11,409 nucleotides of DNA from JBBQTU01 sp038213005 (GCA_038213005.1 JBBQTU010000144.1:1-11409), one strand, 5' to 3'; shown: positions 1-7,390, counted from the stretch's first letter. The notes: generated by a model not told the origin, from the sequence alone. Numbers and translations are program-made.

Positions 1-1
1 C

Positions 2-868
2 GGCAACAACCGTATCACCGACAACGACATCCACGACATCGGCGAAATCTTCAAACCCGCCATCGGCGTGATCGTCTGCCACTCCTTCGGCAACGTGATC
101 TCGCACAACCACATCCACCACACCCACTACTCAGGCATTTCGGTCGGCTGGGTCTGGGGCTACGCCGAGAGCGTCGCCCGCGACAACATCATCGAGAAGA
201 ACCACATCCACCACATCGGCAAGGGCGTGCTCTCGGACATGGGCGGCATCTACACCCTGGGCGTGCAAGGCGGTACCGTCATTCGCGGCAATCTCATTCA
301 CGATGTCCGCACCGCCGAATACGGCGGCTGGGCCATCTACCCCGATGAAGGCTCATCGCACATGATCATCGAGGACAACCTCTGCTACGACACCCAGTCC
401 TCGGTTTTCCACACCCACTACGGCCGCGAACTGATCGTCCGCAACAACATCTTCGCCTTTGGCGGGCAGTCCATCATCGCCCTCGGCCGCCGCGAACTTC
501 ACAATTCCTTCACCCTGACCCACAACATCATCGTCGCCGATAATCAGCCCATCCATTACGGCAGCTACAACGCCAACTTCGACAAACCCTCGTTTGTCTC
601 CGATTACAATATACTCTGGGATGTCGCCAATAAGACCCCCACCGGTGCCCAAGACTCTGCCGGCCGAGGCGGTGCCAAACACTCCCTGGCCGCGACTCGA
701 AAGCTGGGGCTGGAGGTCCACTCGAAAGCCGCCGACCCCGGCTTCAGAAACCTCGCCAAGCGCGACTTCACCCTCGCGCCAACCTCACCCGCCGTCGCCA
801 TGGGATTCAAGCCCCTGGACCTCTCCGACGTCGGCCCGCGAAAGAGCCCCAAGGCGACAAAGCCATGA
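2..868 (+). CDS. Right-handed parallel beta-helix protein, possibly a GH141-like glycan enzyme (5' end missing)
   Basis: The reading frame is open from base 2 to the TGA at 866-868, giving 288 residues; the start lies before the window. The product is built of short repeating rungs rich in Asn, His, Ile and Gly, such as NNRITDNDIHDIG, NVISHNHIHHTHYSGISVGW, NHIHHIGKGVLSDMGGIYTLG and NIFAFGGQSII. This is the pattern of a right-handed parallel beta-helix, where Asn ladders stack inside the turns. The pairing of HYSGISVGWVWGY with SDMGGIYTLG and a later YPDEGSSH resembles large secreted beta-helix proteins related to glycoside hydrolase family 141, so a role in polysaccharide breakdown is likely. 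That family link is from memory, and substrate and catalytic residues cannot be assigned. Roughly the last 70 residues leave the repeat and form a C-terminal cap that includes DPGFRNLAKRDFTLAPTSPAV, a common end for such proteins. A VWA-protein gene follows 76 bp downstream on the same strand but looks unrelated. Confidence 0.85.
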   Translation, partial: GNNRITDNDIHDIGEIFKPAIGVIVCHSFGNVISHNHIHHTHYSGISVGWVWGYAESVARDNIIEKNHIHHIGKGVLSDMGGIYTLGVQGGTVIRGNLIHDVRTAEYGGWAIYPDEGSSHMIIEDNLCYDTQSSVFHTHYGRELIVRNNIFAFGGQSIIALGRRELHNSFTLTHNIIVADNQPIHYGSYNANFDKPSFVSDYNILWDVANKTPTGAQDSAGRGGAKHSLAATRKLGLEVHSKAADPGFRNLAKRDFTLAPTSPAVAMGFKPLDLSDVGPRKSPKATKP

Positions 869-944
869 CCCGCACCCCGTGCGCATCCTCGGCACGCCTG
901 GTGTTCACTTGGACCCCGGCCGGGTATCCTTACACCACTGATTC

Positions 945-3326
945 ATGCTCCGTTTCCTCGAGTTCATCTTCGGTCTGGAACGTGGCTTCCTCTCGCGGGA
1001 TGGCGATCTGGTTCTTCGCTTTGATCCCCCCTGGCCCGGGATTGCTCCGGCCTGGGTGTGGAATCTGATCCTCGCGCTGCTGGTCCTGGCATGGGTTGCC
1101 TGGATCTACCGACGCGAGAACACCACGCCGCGAAAGCGGATCGTGCTGGCCACCTTGCGCGTGACACTCTTCGCCCTGCTGCTGGCGATGCTCAACCGCC
1201 CGATGCTGGGCCTGGTGCAAAGCCGCGGCGAACCTTCGGTCCTGCCCATCCTCATTGACGACTCGGCCAGTATGCAGGTCCGCGATGTGACCGATGGGGC
1301 CCAGCCGCACTCACGACTGGATGCGGCCAGGAACCTGCTGACCTCATCGGACGCGAGACTGCTCCGGGAACTGTCAAAGACCCACACGCTGCGGCTGTTC
1401 CGCTTCAGTTCCTCTCCCTCGCCCCTCCCGGCCATCGCCTCGGACGGCCCACCGACCGAAGCCGTCGCCGCCATCGACAAACTCACTCCTGCCGGGCAGG
1501 GCACGCAGGTTGCCCGATCCGTGAAACAGGTCGCCGAAGAACTGCAGGGGCAGCATGTCGCGGGGCTGGTGGTGCTGACCGACGGCCGAGATGTTCCGGC
1601 CGGCAACTGGGCGCGAGACATCGAGTTCCTGCGCGGCGCGGGCATGCGTGTCTACGCGGTGCCGGTGGGGTCGGACAAGCGCCTGCGCAACGTCGCGATC
1701 GAGCGCGCCACGGCACAGGATGTGGTCTTTCAGGGCGACCTGGCGAGCATCCACGTGCAGCTTTCGGTGACCGGGGTCGAGCCTGGCGAACGCATCCACA
1801 TCGACCTCAAGGACGCCAAGGGCGGGCGACTGCTCAAGCGTGAAGAGGGCAAGGACGCCGGGCGCACGCTCACGGTGCAGAGCGACGGGACGGTCGAGAC
1901 GGACCTGGTTTTCCGGGCCGAGCAGATCGGCCCGCAGGATGTGCTGGTGGATGTCGCCCCGATCGATGGCGAGCTGACCACCGACGACAACTCGCGGCGC
2001 CTGCAGCTTTCGGTGCTGGATGCGAAGGTCAACCTGCTCTACATCGACGGCTACCCGCGTTGGGAATACCGCTACCTGCGCAACCAGATGACCCGCGACA
2101 AGACGGTGTCGATCAGTTGCCTGCTGACCAGCGCCGACCCCGGCTTCATCCAGGAAGGCAGTAAGCCCATCCGGTTCTTCCCGCAGACGATGGACCAGTT
2201 CCTGGAATACGACGTCGTGCTGGTGGGCGATGTCGATCCGCGCCAGTTCACCGACGCCCAGATGACGATGCTGCAGGACTTCGTCGTGAAAAAGGGCGGC
2301 GGCTTCGGCATGATCGCCGGGCCGAGGTATGCCCCGCAAGCCTATCGCAACACGCCGGTCGAGGCGATCCTGCCCGTAGACATCTCGGCCGTCCGCACGC
2401 CGGCCGGGAACGACCGGGGCGGCACACAGGGCTTTCGCCCGGTCATCACCCCCGAAGGCGAGGCGTCGCCGATTTTCCGTTTTTTCAGCGACCGCGATGA
2501 GAACCGCAAGTACATCCATGACGAGCTGCCGCTGCTCTACTGGTACGCCCGCGGGGCAACGGCCAAGAGCGGCGTGGGCGAGGTATTGGCCGAGCACCCG
2601 ACCGACACCGGCCCAGACGGGCGCAAGGCCGCCCTGCTGGTGGTCGGGCGGCCCGGCGCCGGGCGGACGCTCTTTTCGGCGATCGATGACTCCTGGCGAT
2701 GGCGCTTCTACACGGGCGAGTCGATCTTCGACACTTACTGGGTGCAGCAGATCCGCTACCTCGCTCGCGGGCGCAAGATTGGCCAGCGTCGCCTTACGCT
2801 GGCGTCGCTCCGCCCCACTTACGAGCTGGGCGAGCAGGCCCGGGTTAACGTCCGCATTCTGGACGACCAGCTCGCCTCCACGCTGGCGGACCAGCTCTCG
2901 GCCGAGCTGACCGACAGCGACGGCAAGCTGCTGGCGACCCCGGCCCTCACGCGCCAGCCGGGGCAGAAGGATCTGTTCTCGCTGTCGTTGCCGGCCGGGC
3001 AGATCGGGCGGTTCACGGTACGTCTGCCGTCCATCGCACCGGGCGTCGAAGCGGTGGACACACCGTTCGAAGTCGTCGCCCCGAAGCTGGAACTGAGCGA
3101 CCCGCGCGTGGCGCGCGCGGCCTTGTCGCAGTTGGCCGGCGAAACGGATGGGAAAGTGATTGAACTGGCCAATGCCCAGGCGGAACTGCTGGCGATCCCG
3201 TCGGCCGGGCGCATCGTGCCGGTGCAGACTGCCCGGCCGATCTGGTCGAGCCCATTGGTGCTGATCGCGCTGGCAATCCTGCTGACGGCGGAATGGGCAT
3301 TCCGCAAACTCGCCGGGCTACTGTGA
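945..3326 (+). CDS. Membrane-anchored VWA-domain protein with glutamine-amidotransferase-like region
   Basis: The 793-residue product has two N-terminal membrane spans (about 39-57 and 67-85), a large extracytoplasmic part, and one C-terminal span (about 768-786). Residues about 98-240 form a von Willebrand factor A domain. The metal-site motif DxSxS is D105-D106-S107-A108-S109, with candidate further ligands in GTQ (T187) and LTDG (D213). A beta-sandwich-like stretch follows (about 255-355). Residues about 360-610 resemble the class-I glutamine-amidotransferase-like fold seen in this family (LLYIDGYPRWEYRYL, then YDVVLVGDVDPRQF and GGGFGMIAGP). I see no clear Cys-His-Glu triad, so this part is probably structural or binding rather than enzymatic. 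Relatives usually lie beside a MoxR ATPase, a DUF58 protein and a BatA-like protein; none is visible here. The ATG at 945 is chosen because it starts just before the first span; no Shine-Dalgarno sequence precedes it. Function is unknown; a role in envelope protein assembly or surveillance is inference. Confidence 0.9.
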   Translation: MLRFLEFIFGLERGFLSRDGDLVLRFDPPWPGIAPAWVWNLILALLVLAWVAWIYRRENTTPRKRIVLATLRVTLFALLLAMLNRPMLGLVQSRGEPSVLPILIDDSASMQVRDVTDGAQPHSRLDAARNLLTSSDARLLRELSKTHTLRLFRFSSSPSPLPAIASDGPPTEAVAAIDKLTPAGQGTQVARSVKQVAEELQGQHVAGLVVLTDGRDVPAGNWARDIEFLRGAGMRVYAVPVGSDKRLRNVAIERATAQDVVFQGDLASIHVQLSVTGVEPGERIHIDLKDAKGGRLLKREEGKDAGRTLTVQSDGTVETDLVFRAEQIGPQDVLVDVAPIDGELTTDDNSRRLQLSVLDAKVNLLYIDGYPRWEYRYLRNQMTRDKTVSISCLLTSADPGFIQEGSKPIRFFPQTMDQFLEYDVVLVGDVDPRQFTDAQMTMLQDFVVKKGGGFGMIAGPRYAPQAYRNTPVEAILPVDISAVRTPAGNDRGGTQGFRPVITPEGEASPIFRFFSDRDENRKYIHDELPLLYWYARGATAKSGVGEVLAEHPTDTGPDGRKAALLVVGRPGAGRTLFSAIDDSWRWRFYTGESIFDTYWVQQIRYLARGRKIGQRRLTLASLRPTYELGEQARVNVRILDDQLASTLADQLSAELTDSDGKLLATPALTRQPGQKDLFSLSLPAGQIGRFTVRLPSIAPGVEAVDTPFEVVAPKLELSDPRVARAALSQLAGETDGKVIELANAQAELLAIPSAGRIVPVQTARPIWSSPLVLIALAILLTAEWAFRKLAGLL

Positions 3327-3407
3327 CGGAAGAGCGGAAGGCGTATCTGCCGGCCGAGGGAGGGGCATTGGGGAATTGCGGCTTTGGGAAGTACGAATTA
3401 CGAGTCG

Positions 3408-3689
3408 TCAGGCGACCCGTCTGACTCGTTCAAGGATGCGCTGGTCCGGCTTTGGGGCGCGGTGAAGCTGCCAAGTGACTTCCAGGTTCATCCAGACCTC
3501 GGCGCTGGTGCCAAAGGCAGCGGCGATCTCCTTGGCCGTCTCAGCGGTGATGGCTTTCCTGCCATTGATGATCTGGTTGATGGTCTGAAGTGGGCGGCCG
3601 AGGATGTGGGCAAAGGTTGCCTGAGTCCAGCCGCGAGTTTCAAGCTCTTCACGGATGAATTCGCCAGGGGAAAGGATTGGGCTGGCCAT
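3408..3689 (-). CDS. higA: HigA-family antitoxin (XRE/Cro-type helix-turn-helix)
   Basis: This 93-residue protein has the HigA/VapI layout. The N-terminal PGEFIREELETRGWTQ leads into a helix-turn-helix of the Cro/CI type (about residues 20-46, with TQATFAHILGRPLQTINQII and NGRKAI), followed by a helical part with TAKEIAAAFGTSAEVWMNLE. It should bind and neutralise the HigB toxin encoded just before it, and repress the shared promoter. The ATG start at 3689 is preceded by TAGGAG at 3700-3695, whose TAG is the stop codon of the toxin gene. The ribosome site of the antitoxin therefore overlaps the end of the toxin frame, pointing to coupled translation. Toxin-first order is the hallmark of higBA. 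Its stop lies 81 bp from the convergent end of the VWA gene, with no strong terminator between. Confidence 0.93.
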   Translation of the reverse strand: MASPILSPGEFIREELETRGWTQATFAHILGRPLQTINQIINGRKAITAETAKEIAAAFGTSAEVWMNLEVTWQLHRAPKPDQRILERVRRVA

Positions 3690-3697
3690 GGGAACTC

Positions 3698-3991
3698 CTA
3701 GTGGTAGTCAACCACTTCAATAATGACAGCGGTCTTGCCGACGGCAACTTCAATTCTCAAAACGAGCCGCCACTGATCGTTGAGTCGCATCGAATGCTGT
3801 CCTTCGCGATCGCCTCTGAGCTTCTCATAGTGCAGACTTTTCATCATGTGAAAGTCTCGTTCATCGCCAGCGGCACGAATAAACTGCATTCGCTTGCGAA
3901 ACGCCTTGGCGACCTCCGGACCCAGATTCGCGTGGTACGATGTATCCCGTTCCACGTGCTCAAGCTTCCGATCCAGATGGCGGACGTTCAT
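3698..3991 (-). CDS. higB: HigB-family toxin, RelE-superfamily mRNA interferase
   Basis: This 97-residue protein matches the HigB/RelE toxin family, which cuts mRNA on the ribosome. Typical parts are AKAFRKRMQFIRAA in the helical half, SLHYEKLRGDREGQHSMRLN followed by DQWRLVLRI in the sheet, and a C-terminal IEVVDYH. From knowledge of Proteus vulgaris HigB, its active residues are a His in the middle and a terminal Asp-Tyr-His. Here H54 (in SLHYEKL) and D95-Y96-H97 fit well, so the toxin appears intact and active. It is the first gene of the pair, and the antitoxin starts 8 bp after its stop. The ATG at 3991 has no Shine-Dalgarno sequence and lies only 14 bp from the end of the upstream hydrolase gene. 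The region looks less GC-rich than its neighbours, consistent with acquisition by transfer. Confidence 0.93.
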   Translation of the reverse strand: MNVRHLDRKLEHVERDTSYHANLGPEVAKAFRKRMQFIRAAGDERDFHMMKSLHYEKLRGDREGQHSMRLNDQWRLVLRIEVAVGKTAVIIEVVDYH

Positions 3992-3995
3992 CGGA

Positions 3996-4028
3996 TATCA
4001 GTTTATCACTGATACGCTGATTTTTCAA
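3996..4028 (-). promoter_or_regulatory. Candidate higBA promoter with overlapping palindromic operator
   Basis: On the minus strand a -35-like TTGAAA (4028-4023), a 17-bp spacer and a -10-like TAAACT (4005-4000) would start transcription around 3993, almost at the higB ATG (3991). A perfect 7-bp inverted repeat, TATCAGT at 3996-4002 and ACTGATA at 4008-4014, overlaps the -10. It contains a tighter palindrome, TATCA-C-TGATA (4004-4014). HigA proteins normally repress their own operon through such palindromes. The promoter lies partly inside the 3' end of the upstream hydrolase gene. The sequence match is direct; promoter and operator function are inferred. Confidence 0.5.
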
Positions 4029-5547
4029 GCAGCCAGTCGTAGGTTTCCTGGGCGGCCCAGGGGTTGGCCGGGTGGCCGGCGGTGGGTGGGAGAACGGTGA
4101 TGCCGGAACCGACGGCGGCCCATTTCACCATGGAGTCGAGCTGCTCCATGCGGCTGGGATCGAACTTTTCGGTGAGGACCAGGCGGATGCGCTGTTTGGC
4201 AAGCCAATCGCCGCGGATGTCGCCCAGGACGACGCGCGGATGGGTCATGATGGCCAGGTCGGCGGCGTAGTAGCCTGGCTTGCGGGATGCCAGCAGGCTG
4301 GCGGCGCGGGCGCCCATGTTCTGGCCAGCGACGCTAATCCGCTTGTCATCCATCGGCAGCCAGGCGGCAGCATCTTCGATGGCCTTGCTGACGGCGGCGA
4401 CGATGGCCGGGGCGTCCCAATGGCCGATGAGCGGCGGGAGTTGGGGGCAGATGAGGATGAAAGGGAAGTCCTTCTGTCTCTCCGGGCGGAGCAGTTCGGC
4501 GGCCGGGCCGGCGTAGATCATGCCATCGCGCTCGACGCCGATGGTGCGGTCATCGTGGAGGAAGACGAGGGTCGGGGCCTTGGTGCCGGCCTTCAGGGAG
4601 GGCGGGAGATAGATCAGGCAGTTCATCGAGAGTTTCTGACCGGATATTTCGACGGGGATCGATCGCTGCTGGAAGCCGGGCCGGGGCTTCACATTGGCGC
4701 TCATGGCGGGGGGCAGAGGTGGCGTGGGCTGCTGGCGGCGCCGGACGAGCATCCACTCGTATGCCTGGGGATTGGCATAGCAGGGAACCCAGACACCGTG
4801 GCCGCCGGGGCCTTTGATGACTTGGGCGGTGCCACCGGCGGCATTGATGCCGTCCACCATGGCATGGCTGCCGACGATGGGCTCCTGGTCACCTTCGCCG
4901 ACGATCGCCAGGGTGCGGACACGCTTGAGAGCAGCACCGGCGGCCGGAGGCCAGGGCTTGGCGGAGATCGGCATAATGGCCGCGAAACGAGAAGGGTTCC
5001 CCTCGGCGACTTTCCACGTGCCCAGCCCGCCCATACTCAGGCCGGTCAGGCAGACGCGGTCGGGGTCGTGGGCGAGTTTTGGCAGCACGCGATCCAGCAT
5101 GGCGTTGAGGTACTTGGGCATCGTGTTGTCATCCCATCGCTGTCCGCGCGGCGGGCATTGCGGGGAGATCACCACGAACGGGAATGAGTGCCGGAAGTCG
5201 GCGCGATCAGTCTTGAGCAACTCGCAGTTAGGGCCGTGGAGGAAGATGCTGTCCAGATCGGTGCCACATTCGCCGGCGCCGTGCATAAATACGAGGACGG
5301 GGGGCTTGGCGTTAGGCTGGTAGTTGTCGGGCAGCCAGAGGACATAGGGGAGTCGCAGCGTCTGGCCGGCAACGGTGGGGTAGGCGGCGAGGCGATAGGT
5401 GCCGGGCTTGTCGGGAATGGGATCGTCGGCGGGCGTGACAGCGGCGCTGGCCGTCGGCGGCGTAGTGGCCTGGGCATAGCCGAGTTCACAGGCGAGGGCG
5501 GCCAGCATCGCGGCCAGCAGGGATAGATAGCGGGACGGCGAGATCAT
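4006..5547 (-). CDS. Exported two-domain alpha/beta-hydrolase (esterase/feruloyl-esterase-like), second domain degenerate
   Basis: The 513-residue product starts with a signal peptide (hydrophobic core about residues 8-19, likely cleavage after AQA at 25-27), so it should act outside the cytoplasm. Two homologous alpha/beta-hydrolase domains follow. Domain 1 (about 48-270) has HGAGE (89-93) at the oxyanion hole, the nucleophile elbow GLSMGG with S171, a candidate acid D220, and H250 in GGHGVW, as in dienelactone-hydrolase or PHB-depolymerase-like esterases. Domain 2 (about 290-510) keeps the same order of strands (LVFLHDDRT, FPFILICPQLPP, GQNMGA, TAGHP) but has Asn410 where the serine should be and HDD in place of HGAG. 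Domain 2 is therefore probably inactive and may bind ligand or stabilise domain 1. The ATG at 5547 overlaps the stop of the acyltransferase gene (ATGA) and has AAGGA seven bases upstream. The substrate is unknown; removal of an acyl group added by the partner enzyme is an attractive inference. Confidence 0.88.
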   Translation of the reverse strand: MISPSRYLSLLAAMLAALACELGYAQATTPPTASAAVTPADDPIPDKPGTYRLAAYPTVAGQTLRLPYVLWLPDNYQPNAKPPVLVFMHGAGECGTDLDSIFLHGPNCELLKTDRADFRHSFPFVVISPQCPPRGQRWDDNTMPKYLNAMLDRVLPKLAHDPDRVCLTGLSMGGLGTWKVAEGNPSRFAAIMPISAKPWPPAAGAALKRVRTLAIVGEGDQEPIVGSHAMVDGINAAGGTAQVIKGPGGHGVWVPCYANPQAYEWMLVRRRQQPTPPLPPAMSANVKPRPGFQQRSIPVEISGQKLSMNCLIYLPPSLKAGTKAPTLVFLHDDRTIGVERDGMIYAGPAAELLRPERQKDFPFILICPQLPPLIGHWDAPAIVAAVSKAIEDAAAWLPMDDKRISVAGQNMGARAASLLASRKPGYYAADLAIMTHPRVVLGDIRGDWLAKQRIRLVLTEKFDPSRMEQLDSMVKWAAVGSGITVLPPTAGHPANPWAAQETYDWLLEKSAYQ

Positions 5548-6755
5548 TCCACAATCCTTCTTAGATAGGGGGTGCGCTGGATCAGCAGCACGACGCCGAG
5601 GCTGGCGAGATAGACGATGGCGGTGACCAGCGGGATGCCGATCCAGACGTTGGGCGTGATGGCGGTGATCTCGTTCCAGTTGCGGAGGAAGTTAAGGTGC
5701 AGGTGGTTGGCCAGGAAGTCGCGGAGGGGATAGGGGACTTTGAGGATTTCGCGGAACATCGGATGCACGAGGTAGAGGCCCAGGGTCGTGGGGGCGAGCC
5801 AGGCGGCCAGGCGATGGGCGCGGGTGCTGGGTTCGGGGGTGCCATCGCGCCGACCGAACATGTTGACCAGGATGATCCAGGCGCAGATGGAGAGAGGAAT
5901 CCGCACGGGGCTGAGGAAGTCCAGCAGGAGCATGCTGGTTGAGGGATAGGCGTGCACGCCGAATTTCCCGCAGAGGTAGCCGGTGACACCGGCAAGAGTG
6001 GCCATGCAGGTGAGCATGATGACCCAGCACCACGCGAGGGCGCGGCGGCTGACATAGGCCTCGCGGAAGTAGTAGCCGGCGAGGTAGTAGGCGACGAACG
6101 GGGCGAAGCGGGCGAAAGCGCTGAGTTTGGTGCCCATGAAGCCGTTGACCACCGAGTCGGCACACCAGATGCCCAGGAGAATGAAGACGGTGGTGCCCAG
6201 CATCGAGCGCGAGGCGTGCTTGACGAAGATGCGGAAGGCGGGGGTGAGGGCATAGAGCCCGGCGATGCGGAAGATGAAATGGAGGTGGGCGTAGGGTTCG
6301 CCGGTGACCAGGAGGACCATGGCGGTTTTGCCATCGGCGATCCAGCCGGTGTAGTAGAGCCCGAAGAGGAGGAAGAACGCTGACCAGAAGACCAGCGGGA
6401 TGCCGATGCGGGTGAGGCGTTTGCGGTAGAAAACACGCGACGGCTCTTCGCGACTGGGGTCCAGCAGGAGCGACCCGGAAAGCATGATGTAGACAGGGAC
6501 GGCGAAGCGGCAGATGGCGTCGACGATATTGCAGACCCACCAATCGAGGCTGGTGGGGCTGAGTCGCGAGTCAAAGAGTGGGATGTCGCAGACATGGCCC
6601 ATCACCACGGCGACGGTGCCAATAACGCGGACGGCATCGCCGTAGGCCATGCGGCGGGGGCGCGGCTTGCCGGCCGGATGGGCGGTGGGCGTCAGGGCCT
6701 GTGCGTGCGGTTGCGACGCTGACTCTGCGGCTAATGAATGGGCAAGAGAACTCAC
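5544..6755 (-). CDS. Acyltransferase-3 family integral membrane protein (OafA/WecH type)
   Basis: The 403-residue protein carries the marks of membrane acyltransferase family 3, which moves acyl groups (often acetyl) onto cell-surface sugars or other acceptors. R43 and H54 lie in the first span (DAVRVIGTVAVVMGHV), followed by RFAVPVYIMLSG (about 83-94), about ten hydrophobic spans, and TTLGLYLVHP (about 323-332) near the end. Length is as expected for the stand-alone form without an extra SGNH domain. About 35 polar residues precede the first span. The start is the GTG at 6755, because a strong Shine-Dalgarno TAAGGAG (6767-6761) lies five bases upstream and no suitable ATG is near. Its stop overlaps the next gene's start by four bases, so the pair is an operon with coupled translation. 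The acceptor molecule cannot be told from sequence. Confidence 0.9.
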   Translation of the reverse strand: MSSLAHSLAAESASQPHAQALTPTAHPAGKPRPRRMAYGDAVRVIGTVAVVMGHVCDIPLFDSRLSPTSLDWWVCNIVDAICRFAVPVYIMLSGSLLLDPSREEPSRVFYRKRLTRIGIPLVFWSAFFLLFGLYYTGWIADGKTAMVLLVTGEPYAHLHFIFRIAGLYALTPAFRIFVKHASRSMLGTTVFILLGIWCADSVVNGFMGTKLSAFARFAPFVAYYLAGYYFREAYVSRRALAWCWVIMLTCMATLAGVTGYLCGKFGVHAYPSTSMLLLDFLSPVRIPLSICAWIILVNMFGRRDGTPEPSTRAHRLAAWLAPTTLGLYLVHPMFREILKVPYPLRDFLANHLHLNFLRNWNEITAITPNVWIGIPLVTAIVYLASLGVVLLIQRTPYLRRIVE

Positions 6756-6787
6756 AAATACTCCTTAGGCGGTCAACCCCCCGAGCC

Positions 6788-6816
6788 TTTATACCCACAA
6801 GGGCAGCGGATGTTGA
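6788..6816 (-). promoter_or_regulatory. Candidate promoter of the acyltransferase-hydrolase operon
   Basis: On the minus strand, TCAACA (6816-6811) and TATAAA (6793-6788) are separated by 17 bp, a fair match to a housekeeping sigma-70 promoter. Transcription would start near 6781, leaving a leader of about 26 bases containing the TAAGGAG ribosome site and the GTG start at 6755. The rest of the gap up to 6910 shows nothing else I can name. Confidence 0.4.
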
Positions 6817-6910
6817 GTCCCTCTTTAGAGAGAACGAAGCGGCTGCGCCGGGGAGGTACTGCGGCCGAGGGCGGCACGCGCCACGGTTCTTGCAGCAAAG
6901 ATGACGGCGT

Positions 6911-7094
6911 TCAGTGCGGGATTTCGGGGTTGCGCAACTGGAGATCGGGATACCAGTGCTTCATGACGTTCCAGTAGAGGTCTTCTTCGATGCCGGGGAT
7001 GGGGGTGAGTTTGGAGCCTCTGATGGCCGGGTCGCCGTCGATGGCCGGGCCCTGGAGGTTCCGGACGGAATTGGTGGCCACATCGAGGAAAACC
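6911..7094 (-). pseudogene. 3'-terminal remnant of a DUF3179 gene
   Basis: This stretch encodes, in one open frame ending in TGA at 6911, the last roughly 60 residues of a DUF3179 protein. By hand alignment 50 of 59 residues match the C-terminus of the intact gene at 7815-9011, from FLDVATNS to the tail with GIEEDLYWNVMKHWYPDLQL. The stop codons fall at the same aligned place (TGA here, TAG there). Homology ends abruptly near 7094 and nothing of the N-terminal 335 residues is present, so it is a remnant. The only nearby start is a TTG at 7108 without a ribosome site. A conserved-looking Gly-Trp (GWN in the intact copy) is Val-Arg here, consistent with relaxed selection. Confidence 0.85.
6931..7090. 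repeat. Direct repeat, copy A (pairs with 7835-7994)
   Basis: By hand count about 150 of 160 bases match 7835-7994, in the same orientation and without gaps (constant offset 904 bp). Both copies are the 3' end of a DUF3179 frame. Weaker similarity continues through the aligned stop codons down to 6911 and 7815. Confidence 0.9.
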
Positions 7095-7168
7095 GCCACT
7101 TTCTGCAACTGCCGGCGAAAGTGGAATCCTTCCTGGCGGACAGGTAAGATTCAGCGTTGAGGACAACC

Positions 7169-7390
7169 ATGCGAAAAATCATCATTGACTCGAATATCTG
7201 CAATGGCTTGCCCACGATCGAAGGCACCCGCATTAGCGCCCAAACCGTGCTGGAGTTCCTGTCGGCCGGAGACACCATTGAGGATGTCCTTGAGGAATAC
7301 CCCACCCTGACCCGCCAGGACGTGCTGGCCTGTCTGGCTTATTCCGCTCAGTTGATGAAGCATCATTTCTCAGTCCAGGCGGTCGCTTGA
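7169..7390 (+). CDS. DUF433-family protein, putative antitoxin of a VapBC-like pair
   Basis: The 73-residue product fits the DUF433 family: an N-terminal IIIDSNICNGLPTIEGTRIS, a middle LEFLSAGDTIEDVLEEYPTL and TRQDVLACLAYSAQL at the end. Members are small DNA-binding-type helical proteins usually paired with a DUF5615 PIN-like protein; the pair is thought to be a toxin-antitoxin system with DUF433 as antitoxin. The ATG at 7169 is preferred over the TTG at 7157 because GAGGA (7159-7163) lies five bases before it and the family begins close to this point. Its stop overlaps the next gene's start by four bases (TTGA), so translation is coupled. The gene begins 75 bp after a truncated DUF3179 remnant, within a larger direct-repeat arrangement. 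Confidence 0.88.
   Translation: MRKIIIDSNICNGLPTIEGTRISAQTVLEFLSAGDTIEDVLEEYPTLTRQDVLACLAYSAQLMKHHFSVQAVA

Noticed and set aside
865..1068. A 67-codon plus-strand frame beginning at the ATGA over the beta-helix gene's stop
   Set aside because: The overlap looked like coupling, but the frame enters the VWA gene in the wrong frame and its product is low-complexity.
1374..2597. A minus-strand open frame of 407 codons
   Set aside because: It is antisense to the VWA protein gene, which has clear domain motifs; the antisense product resembles nothing I recognise.
3401..3428. Inverted repeat CGAGTC/GACTCG over the end of higA as a terminator
   Set aside because: The arms are 6 bp with a 16-base loop, lie partly inside the coding sequence and are not followed by a T run on either strand.
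4072..5187. A long plus-strand open frame of 371 codons
   Set aside because: It lies antisense to the two-domain hydrolase, whose motifs and signal peptide are clear. The translation is low-complexity Gly/Asp/Ala-rich, as expected from GC-biased third positions on the other strand.
5582..6595. Minus-strand frames of 337 and 283 codons inside the acyltransferase gene
   Set aside because: They are Ser/Pro- or Arg/His-rich out-of-frame readings; the acyltransferase frame has the ribosome site, membrane spans and family motifs.
7122..7150. Possible promoter TGGAAT, 17-bp spacer, TAAGAT before the DUF433 gene
   Set aside because: The -35 match is only three of six and the -10 four of six; too weak to list, although some promoter must lie nearby.
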